Assembly (NCBI RefSeq): GCF_040807025.1
Contig: NC_090967.1
Coordinates: 6,378,001-6,442,000, forward strand
Direction: 5' to 3'
DNA length: 64,000 bases
Origin: Struthio camelus
Lineage: Eukaryota > Chordata > Aves > Struthioniformes > Struthionidae
The notes under the pieces were generated by a model. That model was not told the DNA's origin and ran no database searches. It worked only from the letters and a program-made list of their open reading frames with translations. The position numbers and the translations under genes are program-made. This document shows positions 1 through 12,752 of the stretch, in pieces (position 1 is the first letter of the stretch; every line of letters begins with the position of its first letter).

Positions 1-605
1 AATTTTATCTTTGAAGATTGTCTTAATGGTCTCCCGTACTTGTCTTCCTCTCCCTTCCTGATGAGCTTAAACAAGCAGGCTGACTTCCTTGAAGAGGAAT
101 TGCTGAGCTCCTTTGTATAGTTTAGGAACACTGAAACATGGAGAACCTTACTTTCCTATCGATTAAAGGACAAATGTTTACTCTGCAATGAGTTAATGCC
201 TGAGTACTCGCAAGGAGCTTAAATGTTTTTTTCTCAGTGCCTTTGAATAGATCCTTCCTCAAAGCTTGACATTCTTTACTGATTTCTTTTCTGTGTGGTA
301 TTTCCTTTTTGGCTTTTGCTTGAGCAGAGGGGCCTATATGTCTCACAGCCTCACTGTATGGTCTACCGTTTTTTGGCTTTCTACCTGAGGTAGAAAGAAA
401 AGAAAGACTTTTTTTTTCCTTTTTGAGAATGCCAAATGTTCCTGGCAAATGGGTCTAAGTTCAGGTGATACATTTTACATGTTCCAGTTGGATACTTTGT
501 ATCTCATGTAAAGCACAGGAGTAATTCAATTAAAAAAAATTGCTAAGCGAGTTCACTATGAGAATGCTGACCCATTATGGCTTTTTTTCCTCCCTTTTCT
601 TTCAG
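1..605 (+). other. MAU2: MAU2 intron (3' part)
   Basis: AT-rich intronic sequence ending in a pyrimidine-rich tract and the CAG acceptor at 603-605. A minus-strand ORF at 122-448 has no splice or homology support. Nothing else is seen. Confidence 0.8.
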
Positions 606-700
606 CAACTACATACACTTGAAAAAGACTTAGTATCTGCATGTGACCTTCTAGGAGTTGGAGCAGAATATGCTCGGGTGGTGGGATCAGAGTATACCCG
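606..700 (+). CDS. MAU2: MAU2 coding exon (first in window)
   Basis: Starts in phase 0 with QLHTLEKDL and ends EYTR in phase 2 at donor CCG|GTAGGT. Acceptor is ctttcag. Confidence 0.93.
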
Positions 701-3700
701 GTAGGTTCCTTACACTTTTTTTTTCCCCCCTCCTACAGAAAATATTTTGGTTTGCTCTGGTTTTATTTAGAGATGTGCCTTGTGATTGCTACATGGGCTT
801 TGCAGGCAGACCACTATTTCGGGGTCTGCTCGTAGATCTGAGAATTTCTCTTATACATAGCTCTTCCATTTTTTCTGTTAAACTCAGTACTGTTCATTAA
901 GACTCTCTGCTTTTTTTTTTTTTTTTTTTTTCAAACTGAACTTTTACTCTCTTCTCAACAAACATTTTCCTGGTAGCCTAGCTTTGGCCTCAGAAATTAC
1001 AGTAATTGGAATTGTTCACATCTTAGCTACAAACCTGAGGCTCAGATTTTAATTCCTGGCACAATGATTGGACTGTTCCATCTACCTTTTAAATTTGCTT
1101 TCTGTGGCAGGTTCCTTAATCTGTTTTGACTAGTGCCCTTGAAATGGAGAATAGCACACGTTTTTCCTCAGGGGTTTTATGTACAGTCATGGTTTGGGTA
1201 ACTTTGTGTGCTTGTATAACAGTTTTGTTTTATTTCAGAGCACTATTTCTGCTGAGCAAAGGGATGGTAAGTTGGATATACTTTTCTAATAAAATACTTA
1301 CTTGCTTAACTAGTATAAAACAGGTTACAGAGCAATAGAATATGATCGGCCCAGCTGTAGGTTTTTTGTTTAAGGTATTTTGCATGCTTATCTATGCTTT
1401 ATATACTCTGCTTTGTTCATGTAGGCAAGCACAGTATTGAAATACTTATGAAATAAGCCCTAAGACAGCAGGATTCCTTTGCTATGTGAAATTCTTGTGA
1501 ATAGAGCTTTATTTCCTTTATTAATTATGACAAATATGTGTTTTCTGGAAGGAAAAAGGACAACTGCAAATTGTCATCTGAGAACTTTTAATTAAGGATG
1601 AAAAATCAGTCATGTAAAAAGCCTGGTGGTCTTTCAAATGGGTGCCTTTAAGTCCATTTTTACTTAAATAATAGATCAACTTACCTGAGGCTCTGCTGTG
1701 GTTCTCTGAGTGTTAAAATTGTTTCTTGAGCACAAAATATAATGAATTTTTATTTTAAATAATAGCTTCTTCTAATGGAACGGAAGCTGCAGGAAGTGCA
1801 CCCTCTCCTTACCCTCTGTGGGCAGATAGTTGAAAATTGGCAAGGAAACCCCATCCAGAAAGAGTCGTTACGCGTATTCTTCTTAGTTCTGCAGGTGACG
1901 CATTACCTGGATGCTGGGCAGGTACGTGTGAGTTGTGCGGCTTCGTAGTTCCCATGTTATGAGAACTGGGGAAAGACTACTGCCTTGAAAGTAGCTAATT
2001 ATTACACCGAGGTAATTTCTGGGGTTTTTCTTTTGCTGGGCCTTGCCTTTTGTTAATGAACTTAATTTCTGTGTGATTTTAATCACATACAAAATGGAGA
2101 GTGAGAAAAGAAAATATGCTACAATAGGACATTCATTTCTTCTTACCCGAGCAAAGGCTTAGTTTGGTACACGTATAATTATGGCAGCCACTCTTCCTTT
2201 GCACGTGATGCCTGTGGAGACAAGGGGCTCTCTGTATGGTTTTGAAAACTGTTTTGAGTGTTCATTGATCTTATATGCAAGTATTAAGGGTCGATTATTG
2301 TTAATCCTGTAACAGACCTAAAGTAATCACTGTTTTGTCGTGCTGGTATAGTGATTTATGTATTAACTAAGTTATTGAAAATGGGGATTGTGTGTTGCCT
2401 GGCATGTTTTCTGAGCTAAATAAATTTTCATCGGTTTGCTATCTGAGATACAGCAGTTATGTCTGTGAATCATCTTTCACAGGTGAAAAGTGTGAAGCCA
2501 TGTCTAAAACAGCTTCAGCAGTGTATCCAGACCATATCTACTCTGCATGATGATGAAATTCTACCCAGCAACCCCGCTGATCTCTTTCACTGGCTGCCCA
2601 AGGAACACATGTGTGTGCTTGTATACCTGGTGAGCAGTTTTGTTTTACTTAATGTGTATTGCTAATCAATGAGGAATTGGTTAAAAATTGCTTATAATCA
2701 GCAGAGATGAAAATTCTGCAGACCATATGCTGCTTTATGTTACACTTAAGTAAGTAATGCTACCATGGCATCTGTGAGACCACTGCTTTCAGTGGTGTCG
2801 GTGTTTGAAGGAACTGTACAAGAAGCCCGGAAACTGGAATATTACCCTATTAGTATCTAAGCCAAATAGCATCAAATCAACTCTTATGATTTAGAGCCAC
2901 GATGGCTTATTTTTACCAACACAGGAGCAATTCTGACTTTACATTTCTGAAACTAGCTGCTCTACGTCTTGAAGATGGTTGTAGTTCTAATTGATGTCAA
3001 AATTCAATTAAAAAAGCTGCAAATTAAGAAGGTATCTGGACCCCCAAAGCCTGCCTTTTTGCAAAGATAATTTTTTGTAATCTTTCCTCATCTTCCGGCA
3101 GGTGACAGTGATGCATTCCATGCAAGCAGGGTACCTGGAGAAGGCTCAGAAGTACACAGACAAAGCACTCATGCAGCTAGAGAAGCTAAAAAGTAAGGTT
3201 AAGGATTAGAGTTTAGCTGATGTTGCAAGACTCCATTAGTTGGTGCTAATTTAAAGGGGGGGGGAATCTTGTTTGTAGCCTATTTCTGCTGCATCTAAGA
3301 ATTTTGCTCTGTTCTGAAACTGGATTGTTATTTTAATTTTGAATCCAGCAATGGAGATGGGGAGGATGTTTGTAATTTGGTAAATTAGGTAGTAAATGCA
3401 TGCATTTTCTTGCTATATATCTGATTTTGCATGCCTTTGGTTATCCAAGTTTCCGCTCCTCCAAAATGAGCATATGTTTCCAAAGAGTTCTTCCTGAACT
3501 GGTGCTCAGACTCAACTCTTAATTCAGGAATCAGTTGTTATAAAACCTGTGCCATCCTTCCCGTGGTATATGGAGAAGGAGGTGGGCAGTTTGCTGACTG
3601 CTTTGACACTGGATGATTCAGCAAAAGACATCACTAGATTTCTACACAGGAGTTATTGTGCTAAACCACCTGCAGTTCAGGAGGCTAGCTAGGTACAGTA

Positions 3701-6700
3701 ACAGCTATATGGTTAGGAGGTTAATGTTGTCTTAACTTCTTGAATTATCTTTGTTTCCCCTCTTCAGTGTTGGACTGCAGTCCTATCCTGTCATCTTTCC
3801 AAGTTATTTTGTTGGAACACATTATCATGTGTCGGCTTGTCACTGGACACAAAGCCACAGCATTGCAAGAGGTAAAGGGGTTTTGATCATCTCCCTGTTC
3901 ATGAATATCTGTGAAAATAATTTTTAAAATATGGGAAATTCATGTATGACTGGGGCTCAGGTGGCAGTTCCAGCAGTGCTAAACTACTAACTGATACAGT
4001 CAGGCCTGACAGTGCTCAGGATGCTGCAGTCCTGAAGCTATGGAATTAGCTTCCTCCCATGTTTCATTTAAGAACAGCAGATCTGCTTATGGAGTCAGCA
4101 ATAATTCGTCAGTGGCTGAAACTAACACGTTCTTCCTGATCCTTCTTCATGTTCTGACACTGGTATCTTCCTGTAGCTCAGATTCATGACTGGGGGTGGC
4201 CCTTAACTCTTCCCCTTTCTTTTACTTCCTCCTAGTGTTCCTATCTCATCCAATTACTTCTCCATTTTTGAGGTTCCCTTCTTTTATCTTCCCACTCCCA
4301 AAGCCTTCCAAGTCTGTGCAGCCGTATTTAACTTTGGGGAAGGAAGGAGGGGGATAGTGTTCTCTAACGTTCTGTCCTCCCAGTCATCTTTTAGTTCCTG
4401 TTTGTCTGCCTTTTATTTATAAGATGTACTATGGAATTGCTGTATTGTTTTAAACCTTCCCATCAATGTTCTCGAAGGAAAAATTAGCCTGTCATTGGTT
4501 ATGGCTTGTAATACTCTTTACAAACAAATACCCAAAGTCCTTTGGAAGGTTTTGATTCCAGTTTTTCTCTTTCATGCCAACTTGAATTTGAGTGTTTTTA
4601 AAGAGATCTGTGACTTTACTTGCAGGTGGTGCCACCGTATGGTGGAGCTGCTACAAAGCAGATAGTAGAGCATGTGTGTCCGTTTGGGAAAGTATGTGTG
4701 GAGCAATGTGTGTACCTCAGCTTGAGGCAAGTATAGCCTCTGGTCTTAACTAAGAAGCATAGTTCAATGAATTCTTGAACCAATCATTGAGGAGATGTGT
4801 TGAATGTCTTGTATGATGCAAGTACATGGATATAGCTCATTAAATAAAATGAAGAATAAAGTTTTTTAAAAGAAATACTATTTTTTTCTAACAGATTTCA
4901 CAAGTCTGTCAGCTCTGCCAGCAGTCTCCCAGACTGTTTTCTAATCATGCTGCCCAGCTGCATACTCTATTGGTAAGTGTATATGATTGATAGTAAAGTT
5001 TGACTCTTTGTAGAACTATACGTAAGATTCATACTGAGCAGTCACCAGTAACTAATGAGAATGTAAAGATGCAGATTTCCTGCTGAGCAATGAGGTCTAG
5101 TTCAATGACTGCTTATCCTGTGGGGGCTAGCACCTATCATTAACTGTTAAATACTTAAATCTGCTTTTAAAAAAAGCAGACTCTAGCATAGTAATAACTA
5201 ATATGCAAGATAAATGCACATGATTTAGACAGTGCATGTTTGAGACAGTATAATATGGGACCTGGGTAAGGGGATGTTATAAAAAGTTAAGAGTGTGTTT
5301 TTTTTTTTTTTTTTTGAGAAACTAGCCTTTACAAACAGCTTCAAAATGGCATACTCATGTATAAAACTTTTATTTTGTTTGGTTCTGGGAAAAACAAGAC
5401 CCGTCGGTTAAATTTTTTTTCCCCTACTAATGTTCTAAGATATCTATCTATGTGGATGCCTTTCTTCCTTGTGTTCTAGGCTTGCTATAGCTGTACTATA
5501 ATATTTAACTTCAGAATTATCCTGTCTTCTACAGGGGCTCTACTGCATTTCTGTTAATTGCATGGACAATGCGGAAGCACAGTTTACGACAGCATTGAGG
5601 GTAAGATTTGATTCCTAAACTAATTACTCTGGCTGTTCAGTGTGGAAATGGACTTGCTGCAGTTGCTGTGTGAGCTACCTTAAAATTGTTTTTTGAGTCA
5701 TAGAATCACACAATGGTTGAGGTTGGAAAGGACCCCCCCACTACACCTCCACTCAAAGGGGCAGCTAGAGCAGGTTGCTCAGGTCTCTGTCCAGTCGGGT
5801 TTTGAATATTTCCAAGGATGGAGATTCCACAACCTGCATGGCTAACCTGTTCCAGCATTTGATCACCCTTACATAAGGGCAATCATAAGTAAAGGATGAA
5901 CATAAGTAAAAAAGCTTTCTCTTCTGTTTAAATGGAATTTCCCGTATTTCAATTTATGCTCCTTGCCTCTTGTCCTTTCATTGGGCACCGCTGAGAAGAG
6001 TCAGGATCCATTTTCTTTACACCCTCTCACCAGGTATTTACGCACACTGATAAGTCAGGATTGTTGTGTGATGTACTGAGCTCAATAGGTTGCCACAGAG
6101 TTTCTTTGGGAAGTGGAAATACAGATTCAGAAAGAGGGCTCTTATAAACTCTCCAACTGCCCTAATGTTGCCACTTTCTGTATGGGTTTGTGTAGCCCTC
6201 GATGTTAAGTGAAAGGAATTGGATTAAAGGGCTTGCATCATTTCAGTTTTCTCTATGCTGAAGATGGTTCAGGTCAGAGGACCTATTAATAGCTCATATC
6301 AGGCACCAAATCTGTGATTTTTTCCATTTGTTACATATTAGGAGGAAAAGATAGGGTGAACTAATTCAGGGTTAGATGCGAAAATATTTATACTGTGCTA
6401 TTGGTGTATTGTTTATTTTAGCTCACTACACACCAAGAACTGTGGGCATTTATTGTGACAAACTTAGCCAGTGTATACATCAGGGAAGGCAACCGGCATC
6501 AAGAGGTAAGCTGCTTTCTGGTTTCTGTCTGTAGTTTTAAAAATCAGAACTGTCTTAGAAAGAAGCAGGCTACTGTGCTTGGATTATTCTTTTTTTGTGC
6601 GTTTTGCAATAATGGTGCCTTGTCTGGCCAGCCAGCTCGTTAATCAGGTTAGCGTCAAATAACACTGAAGATGCCAGTAGTATCACTTGGCTTAGCTGCA

Positions 6701-9700
6701 AAACACCAGAGTAGAGTATTCTGGATTATACAGAGAATTTTCTATGGCAATGGGAGTGAAAACCAAATTCTTAAAGCAGTGTGTTGTTAAGTTTGTCATC
6801 TTAACTTACTCAGTTAACCTGTTCACTTCAGTTACCATCTATTTAGAGTTTTATTAGATTACATTCAAATTTAGCAAGACGTAACTAAATGTTCATCCAG
6901 GAATAGATATATGCAATTGTGTGCTCTTTTTTTTTTTCAGTAGTGTATTTGATGCAAATGTTAATACAAAAATATAGTTGTATGCATTCTTTATATGACT
7001 TGTCTGATATCTCGATAGTAACTTTTCAGAGATGTACTTGCAGATCTCTTGTGAAGAGGCTGTAAGCTGATAACAAAGTTAACCATTTTTTGCTTAGTTG
7101 ATTTCTGGTATGACATTTGGGTCCTGAACAGTTCAGCTAAACATGGCTATTAAAAAGCTTTCTGCAGAAATATTAACATTTTATAGTAACTTCTTAAAGA
7201 TACTAACTCCTAATGTTGGAATGTTTGCTCTGGGATCTAACCAGTACAAGTAAACTTAGTGTTTACAGTAAGCTGCGCCACTTGGATTTTATATGCCTTT
7301 CCTGTAAAACACTTGCTGTCAGTAGTGTAAGCTTATATATGTGAGAAATACTGATTGCTTATATATGTGAGAAACACTAATTTTTTTTTTATTCCCTCCA
7401 CTTCACAGCTTTACAGTTTATTGGAAAGGATAAATCCAGACCATAATTTTCCTGTGAGGTGAGAGTTCCAGAAGCTTTCTACATGCTGATGTTGCTTTGG
7501 TGATGGTAACACTGGATTTGTAGCATGCTTTTTTAAAAGAACAGAAAACAAAACAAATGATCAACTTATTTTCAAGGCAGAAGTTCTGACCATGCATTAA
7601 ATAAAATGTTTTGTTTGGGGATTGGATTGTTAGGCAAATTCCTAGAAAGCTATCTGTAATCCATTATATCACTGTACAATGCATAAATTTAAATGCATTG
7701 CTTTGTCCGTCCGTAGCTCTCACTGTCTTCGAGCAGCAGCTTTCTACATCCGAGGTCTGTTCTCCTTCTTTCAAGGAAGATACAATGAGGCAAAGTGAGT
7801 ATAAATCAGTGCACTTGGAAGGTGGGAGAAAAAAAGGAGAAAATAAATCAAGCTTTTTAAAATAAAAACGGAAACCCAGAGGCCTTGTTTTCAAACCTCC
7901 CAGATATTCTCCATATGGATTTAGTCAGTCTTCTGTTTTACTTAGAGCAAATACCATAAAACTGTTTGTTTTAAATCTCTTTACAGTTTTGAACATTAAT
8001 AATGATACTTGTGCAGTGTTCTCCAGTGGTACATCTGAAACAAAAGCTTTTCAAAGGAGGGATCTGTATCATAGTGATTTTAGTTACAAGAAAGCTGAGG
8101 TATGGGAATGAAGTGTTTTGTTTAAGGTCACCTACAGGACACATTTATCCCTGAGTCCTAGTATTTGCTGACTGGATTGTTTCTGTTCTTAATGATGATT
8201 CTTACATGTTGAAAGGAGAGTAGATTTTCTTTTAAAGGACACTTTATTTTTGTTCTATTTTGGTAGACGATTTTTGCGAGAGACACTGAAAATGTCAAAT
8301 GCAGAAGACTTGAATCGATTAACAGCATGTTCTCTTGTACTCCTGGGTCATATATTCTATGTATTAGGGAATCACAGGGTAAGCCTTTACTGTCTCTGGT
8401 ATTACTACTGTAAATGTTTGATTTTTCATTTGCCAAAGAAAATGAAGAGGTTTTAAGTTAATTTTATTTAAGAATGCTTGTTTATTGGTATCCCATTGAA
8501 AGCTGGTAACTCATTGACTTGCATAATTCTCTTGTTACAGTTTCCACATTTAGTAACACTAACAAAGTGGTAGTATTTGAAGCCTATTCTAGAACTGTGT
8601 ATTTCTATAATGCCTGAAATCACTTGAAAAAAGGAGCAGAATAAAGGAGAAATAACATCACTCAACTGGACTGTTTTGGAAGGAATTGTGTATACAACCT
8701 CTTTTTAATTCTCACCCTATGCCAGCACGCATGAAATATTTCTATGATCTTGCACAACATAGACACCGTAATTCCTAGGACATAGCAAAATCTTTAGATT
8801 ATATGTTTGGGTTATTGTCCTTTTAAACACTTCCACTTGTTAGCTAGAACACGTCAGCAATACCGATTCAAGTAGACAAACTTCAGGTCACAAATATCAC
8901 ATCTCCTATATATAATATATAATCACAAGCAGAAAAAAGAAAATATCCATCTTATCTTGATATCTGCTCTTCACCAGGAAAGTAATAATATGGTAGTACC
9001 AGCCATGCAGCTTGCAAGCAAGATACCAGATATGTCTGTGCAGCTGTGGTCTTCAGCTCTGTTGAGAGGTAAGTTAGGAAAAGGTGTTGTATTTAAAACA
9101 AGCAGCAAAGAGCCTGTTAATAATAGGTGGGAACTGGGTGTGGGGATGTTTGTCAATGCTAGTACTCACCAGAAAACAAAACAAAAGAATCCATGGATTT
9201 ACAAAATACCAATAGATGTGCAAGATGGTTCTTTGCGTTTATGGATCTTCAAGCCTGTCAACAACCCATTTTGGCTGCAGCTATAGCATCACTGTCAGCT
9301 ACTCTAGTCACTTGTTCGAGTAGACTGTAAAGCACCTTGGGTGGGGAGCACCATGTAGCGCTCTAGCATCCCCATGTGGCTAATGCTGGGGTGGCAGACG
9401 GGTTCCTCTTGCCATGGCTGGAAGGCAGGTTGTGAAACAGGGCTCAATTGGTCGCTGTTTGGAAAGGTTTCCAGTTCACACCCGTGCAGCGTCTATTCTG
9501 CTACTGCTGTGCTTTGCTTTGACTGCAGTTCCTGTTGTAGTAAACATTTGATTAAGTTTCACTTAGGCTTTGCTTCTGTGTATGAGCTTTAATAAATAAC
9601 AAGACAACTATTATATCACATCATACATAAATATTGTTTAATCTGACTTACATAGGCCCCTGGATGCTTTGTTCAAATATTGACTAGCTTCTTGGCAGAC

Positions 9701-12700
9701 AGTCAACATTAATGCTGCAATTGATTTGCTTTCACTAGAAAATAAAGCTGTAACTCTACCCTTTTTCCAAGAACTTACCCCGCAGCTTCAATTTATATTA
9801 AATTGTCATGTTTACTATAAGCATTGTGCTATTCATTGAGCACTGTGGGCCAGGCTTATGTTCTCCTGCTTTGCTGCTGCCTTTGCAACAAAACTGCTTC
9901 CAGGCAACTGAAATACTTTTTTCATTCGTTTCAAAATGGTAGTTCACATACCAAATGTGTTGGTGGTAGGTGATGATAAATCTGTTGTAGATGAAATACC
10001 ATCTTGTGTTCAGCTGCTGTTGCCTACTGTAGTATCCAGCACCTCACAAGCAGTGAGAGGTGCCAGTTTCCATTCTGCTCTGAATTCAAGCTTTTTGTAT
10101 AGAACTATCTACTCTGGAAGACAAGATGCTTCATATGAAGTAACAGAATTGGTTGTGCATAAGATGGTGGGTATCTGAGGCAGAAGCTAGACCTTGCTCT
10201 TAAGGGAGGCAAACTTAGGATGATGCAAAAAGAAAGTGCATGTGATGGTTCTTTGGAATTAGCAGCCTCTTTCTGAAGTTTCTTGCGCGGAAAGCACAGA
10301 ACTGGCAGGAGACAAGGCGCTGTGGATCTGCTGTGCAAACGTACATCCATCTATAGAAGGTGCAGTGTTTCAGCCCCTACCACACTGTGCTGCTTAAAAC
10401 TTTTAGCTGAAATTGTGATGCTTAATTAGTTACCAGTCTTATCACCAATTGAGCTAATACATGTGAGTAAATCTCACAGAAAACATGACACGAGGACCAG
10501 CATTCACCTTATGTAAAGCATCAGGTTTCTTGAAGCCCTACAAAAGTGAGGACTTGCAACAAAAGTATTGCTTGACCTCTGCAAACCCATCCTTGTGACA
10601 AACTGCAGAGCTGCAGTGAGAAACCCGCGAGTCTTTCTCGTTCCCACTAGATGGTGCTGCAAACTAAAAAGACCAAACAAACTGCACAGGGGCTTTTACT
10701 GGAGTTAGGAGGTGGCCTCCTCCTTTTAGAACTACTGTTTTTAGTAGTTGGAAACTGAAATAACAGATCCTGCAGCATGCACTGCCAATGGTATTGGGCT
10801 AGGGTCTCCACATGCCCCTCGTTTTTTTTAAGGGGGTTTTGATTCTTCCAAAGTAAGATGACTTTGGCAGATTGGCTGTTTTAAGTGATTCAGTCACCAA
10901 ATATACAGCAGAACTGTCTCTTCAGATAAACTAGCTGGTCAGTTAAAAACAAATATAAACAGTGTTTCTTTGTGAGCAGACGATGATGCTCTCGTCTTTC
11001 AGATCTGAACAAAGCCTGTGGAAATGCTATGGATGCACATGAAGCGGCACAGATGCATCAAAACTTCTCACAGCAGCTCCTTCAAGATCACATTGAAGCG
11101 TGCAGTCTTCCAGAACACAATCTAATCACGGTAAGCAGTCTTCATCTTGCAGTTATGCAGCATTTTTGAGGCAAAATAACGTGCTTTGCTTTCCTTTACT
11201 ATACTTTCATCTGCCAAGCACACTTCTCAGTAAGTTGCCAAAATTCAGTGTACTTCCTAGTATTTAAACTGGACTGATAACAGGAAAAGGAAGTGTGACT
11301 CAATTAATTAGTTAACTCTTATAAAGGTTATTTGGTGAGTAAGGTCTTTGTCTCTTAAACATGTTTTCTTTTCTTGGTTCTCCAGAGTTTGTTTTTTTAA
11401 TGGCTTTTGTAGCAAGTAGCCAGTTCATTTAGGTGACAACTATTACTTTTGAAAGTAAGAAACTTTCTAGGTACTTGGGTTTAATTTTCATGGTTAGGTC
11501 ATCCAGTCCACCTTGTTCTGGGGAATGCTGTGTTGCACACTGCTGAAAATACAGCTTCAATTGATATTCTAACATTTCTAAGTTTTCTCTGTTTACATAT
11601 AAATCTTGTTGTATACCTCTCTGAATTTCCAGTTAATATCCCATTTTATATCTATATAGCCAATGCCGTATGGTACAATTTTCTTAGGACCTCAGATGTC
11701 GATGTTGTTCCTATCAGAAACACTTCCGACATTCTAAAAGTACAGAATGCTCTCCAAAGCTGGAACTCAGAGCAAGGGCTTAAGATAATTTACTCTCTTA
11801 GACTGAAATAAGATCCAGATGTTATGATGTATGAATTTGCGATGTCAGGAACTCAAAGTCCTTTTCAAAACATTTTCCTTTTGGGAAAAGAAAGGCAGGG
11901 GATTGGTGGGAGGGTAGAGGGAAGGCCAAAAGGAAGAAGCTGTTAGATTGCATTGCTTGCAAAGGGATCTTGAGAGACTTGTGGGAATGAAAACGTTTGA
12001 GATGCGGCCCGTGTTGAGATGCCCACAGCCAGGCACCTCTCTCTCTAAATGAGTCCACAGGCAGGCATCGGTCGGAGACCTGAGCCGCTCTCTTACTTTC
12101 CATTGCTGGTTTATGCACACCAAGTTAAAAATGAGGGTGGGGGAAGAGGCTTAAGAAACAGATATAAAACCTGCCAATTTCAGAAGACTTTTGACCAATG
12201 TGAAAGGAAAATACTTCAGTACCAAAATGGTTGAGGACCAGAGACTTACTATGTGGAAATGCTATAGCTATAGTGCATAATAGGTTCAAAAAAGCACATC
12301 TAAATTTTGGCCCTGTCTTTCATAGCATCATTTGTGCAAGTCATCGTTTCCCTTGTTTGGACTGTCAAACTTTTACCTGTAAGAACAGGAAATGTTTTCA
12401 TTTGGTTATTATTTATCCTGGATTCGGCAGAGTAGTCAGCTAGGTTTGAAATGATGGGCATGTGGAGTAGCTGCAGCTTGAGTGAAATGCTGTTCAAGGG
12501 ATGTGAACTCCAGGCATGTAAAACAAAGTCGGACCTGATACTCAACTTCCCATGATGAAATCTTTAATTATCTCAATGTAGTAAATGTGTGGTGAGCTCC
12601 TTCCTCTGGCCTTGCTCTGATTCCTCCCTTCCCCAGGTAGTGGCTGTAGGATTTTCATGTTGTTTGTTATCTTTCAGTGGACAGATGGACCACCTCCTGT

Positions 12701-12752
12701 ACAGTTCCAGGCACAGAATGGACCCACCACCAGCCTGGCCAGTCTCCTGTGA
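606..12752 (+). CDS. MAU2: MAU2 sister chromatid cohesion factor (SCC4), 3' 15 coding exons
   Basis: MAU2/SCC4 binds the N terminus of NIPBL (SCC2) and forms the loader that places cohesin on chromatin in the nucleus. Coding exons seen: 606-700, 1239-1266, 1766-1921, 2483-2629, 3102-3192, 3768-3871, 4895-4972, 5535-5600, 6422-6505, 7409-7458, 7717-7794, 8267-8378, 8978-9068, 11003-11130 and 12678-12752. All are flanked by AG/GT and join without a frame break into 1383 nt (460 codons plus TGA). The product is an all-helical TPR-type solenoid, with segments such as [17 protein letters not shown] and [15 protein letters not shown], and ends in the family C terminus TSLASLL. Human MAU2 is about 613 residues, so roughly 153 N-terminal residues lie upstream of the window. 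No stop or frameshift is seen. Identification is from recalled family sequence; GATAD2A normally lies next downstream. Confidence 0.96.
1239..1266 (+). CDS. MAU2: MAU2 coding microexon (28 nt)
   Basis: Encodes the end of an Arg codon followed by ALFLLSKGM. Acceptor tttcag, donor ATG|GTAAGT. It is needed to keep frame between its neighbours. Confidence 0.93.
1766..1921 (+). CDS. MAU2: MAU2 coding exon
   Basis: Phase 0 at both ends, 52 codons, [14 protein letters not shown] through THYLDAGQ. Donor CAG|GTACGT. Confidence 0.94.
2483..2629 (+). CDS. MAU2: MAU2 coding exon
   Basis: Phase 0, 49 codons, from [15 protein letters not shown] to EHMCVLVYL. Donor CTG|GTGAGC. Confidence 0.94.
3102..3192 (+). 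CDS. MAU2: MAU2 coding exon
   Basis: [18 protein letters not shown], a typical TPR helix pair, ending in phase 1 at AAA A|GTAAGG. Confidence 0.94.
3768..3871 (+). CDS. MAU2: MAU2 coding exon
   Basis: Completes Met, then [18 protein letters not shown] to HKATALQE. Acceptor cctcttcag, donor GAG|GTAAAG. Confidence 0.94.
4895..4972 (+). CDS. MAU2: MAU2 coding exon
   Basis: 26 codons, [20 protein letters not shown] through HTLL. Acceptor ttctaacag, donor TTG|GTAAGT. Confidence 0.94.
5535..5600 (+). CDS. MAU2: MAU2 coding exon
   Basis: 22 codons, [18 protein letters not shown] to ALR. Acceptor tctacag, donor AGG|GTAAGA. Confidence 0.94.
5698..6058 (-). mobile_element. CR1 LINE, 5'-truncated copy
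   Basis: On the minus strand the copy ends with the CR1 3' signature (the plus strand reads catagaatcacacaatggtt, then ggttggaaaggacc). It continues with the usual CR1 3'UTR/ORF2-end order, including the cctgttccagc and cttgtccttt blocks. About 360 bp remain and no intact ORF2 is visible. It sits inside a MAU2 intron, antisense to the gene. CR1 is the dominant LINE of birds and other reptiles. Confidence 0.92.
6422..6505 (+). CDS. MAU2: MAU2 coding exon
   Basis: 28 codons, [18 protein letters not shown] to GNRHQE. Acceptor ttattttag, donor GAG|GTAAGC. Confidence 0.94.
7331..7382 (+). repeat. 26-bp tandem duplication
   Basis: Units 7331-7356 and 7357-7382 both begin gcttatatatgtgagaaa and differ at two positions. 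It is a local duplication in a MAU2 intron, 26 bp before the next exon. Confidence 0.9.
7409..7458 (+). CDS. MAU2: MAU2 coding exon
   Basis: [16 protein letters not shown] plus two bases. Acceptor cttcacag, donor GAG|GTGAGA. Confidence 0.93.
7717..7794 (+). CDS. MAU2: MAU2 coding exon
   Basis: [20 protein letters not shown] to YNEA plus two bases of Lys. Acceptor ccgtag, donor AAA|GTGAGT. Confidence 0.94.
8267..8378 (+). CDS. MAU2: MAU2 coding exon
   Basis: [18 protein letters not shown] through [11 protein letters not shown], ending in phase 0 at AGG|GTAAGC. Confidence 0.94.
8978..9068 (+). CDS. MAU2: MAU2 coding exon
   Basis: [20 protein letters not shown] to ALLR plus one base. Acceptor ttcaccag, donor GAG|GTAAGT. 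Confidence 0.94.
11003..11130 (+). CDS. MAU2: MAU2 coding exon
   Basis: [18 protein letters not shown] to PEHNLIT. Acceptor gtctttcag, donor ACG|GTAAGC. Confidence 0.94.
12678..12752 (+). CDS. MAU2: MAU2 terminal coding exon with stop
   Basis: [16 protein letters not shown] through TSLASLL, then TGA at 12750-12752. Acceptor atctttcag. This matches the known MAU2 C terminus. Confidence 0.95.
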   Translation, partial: WTDGPPPVQFQAQNGPTTSLASLL

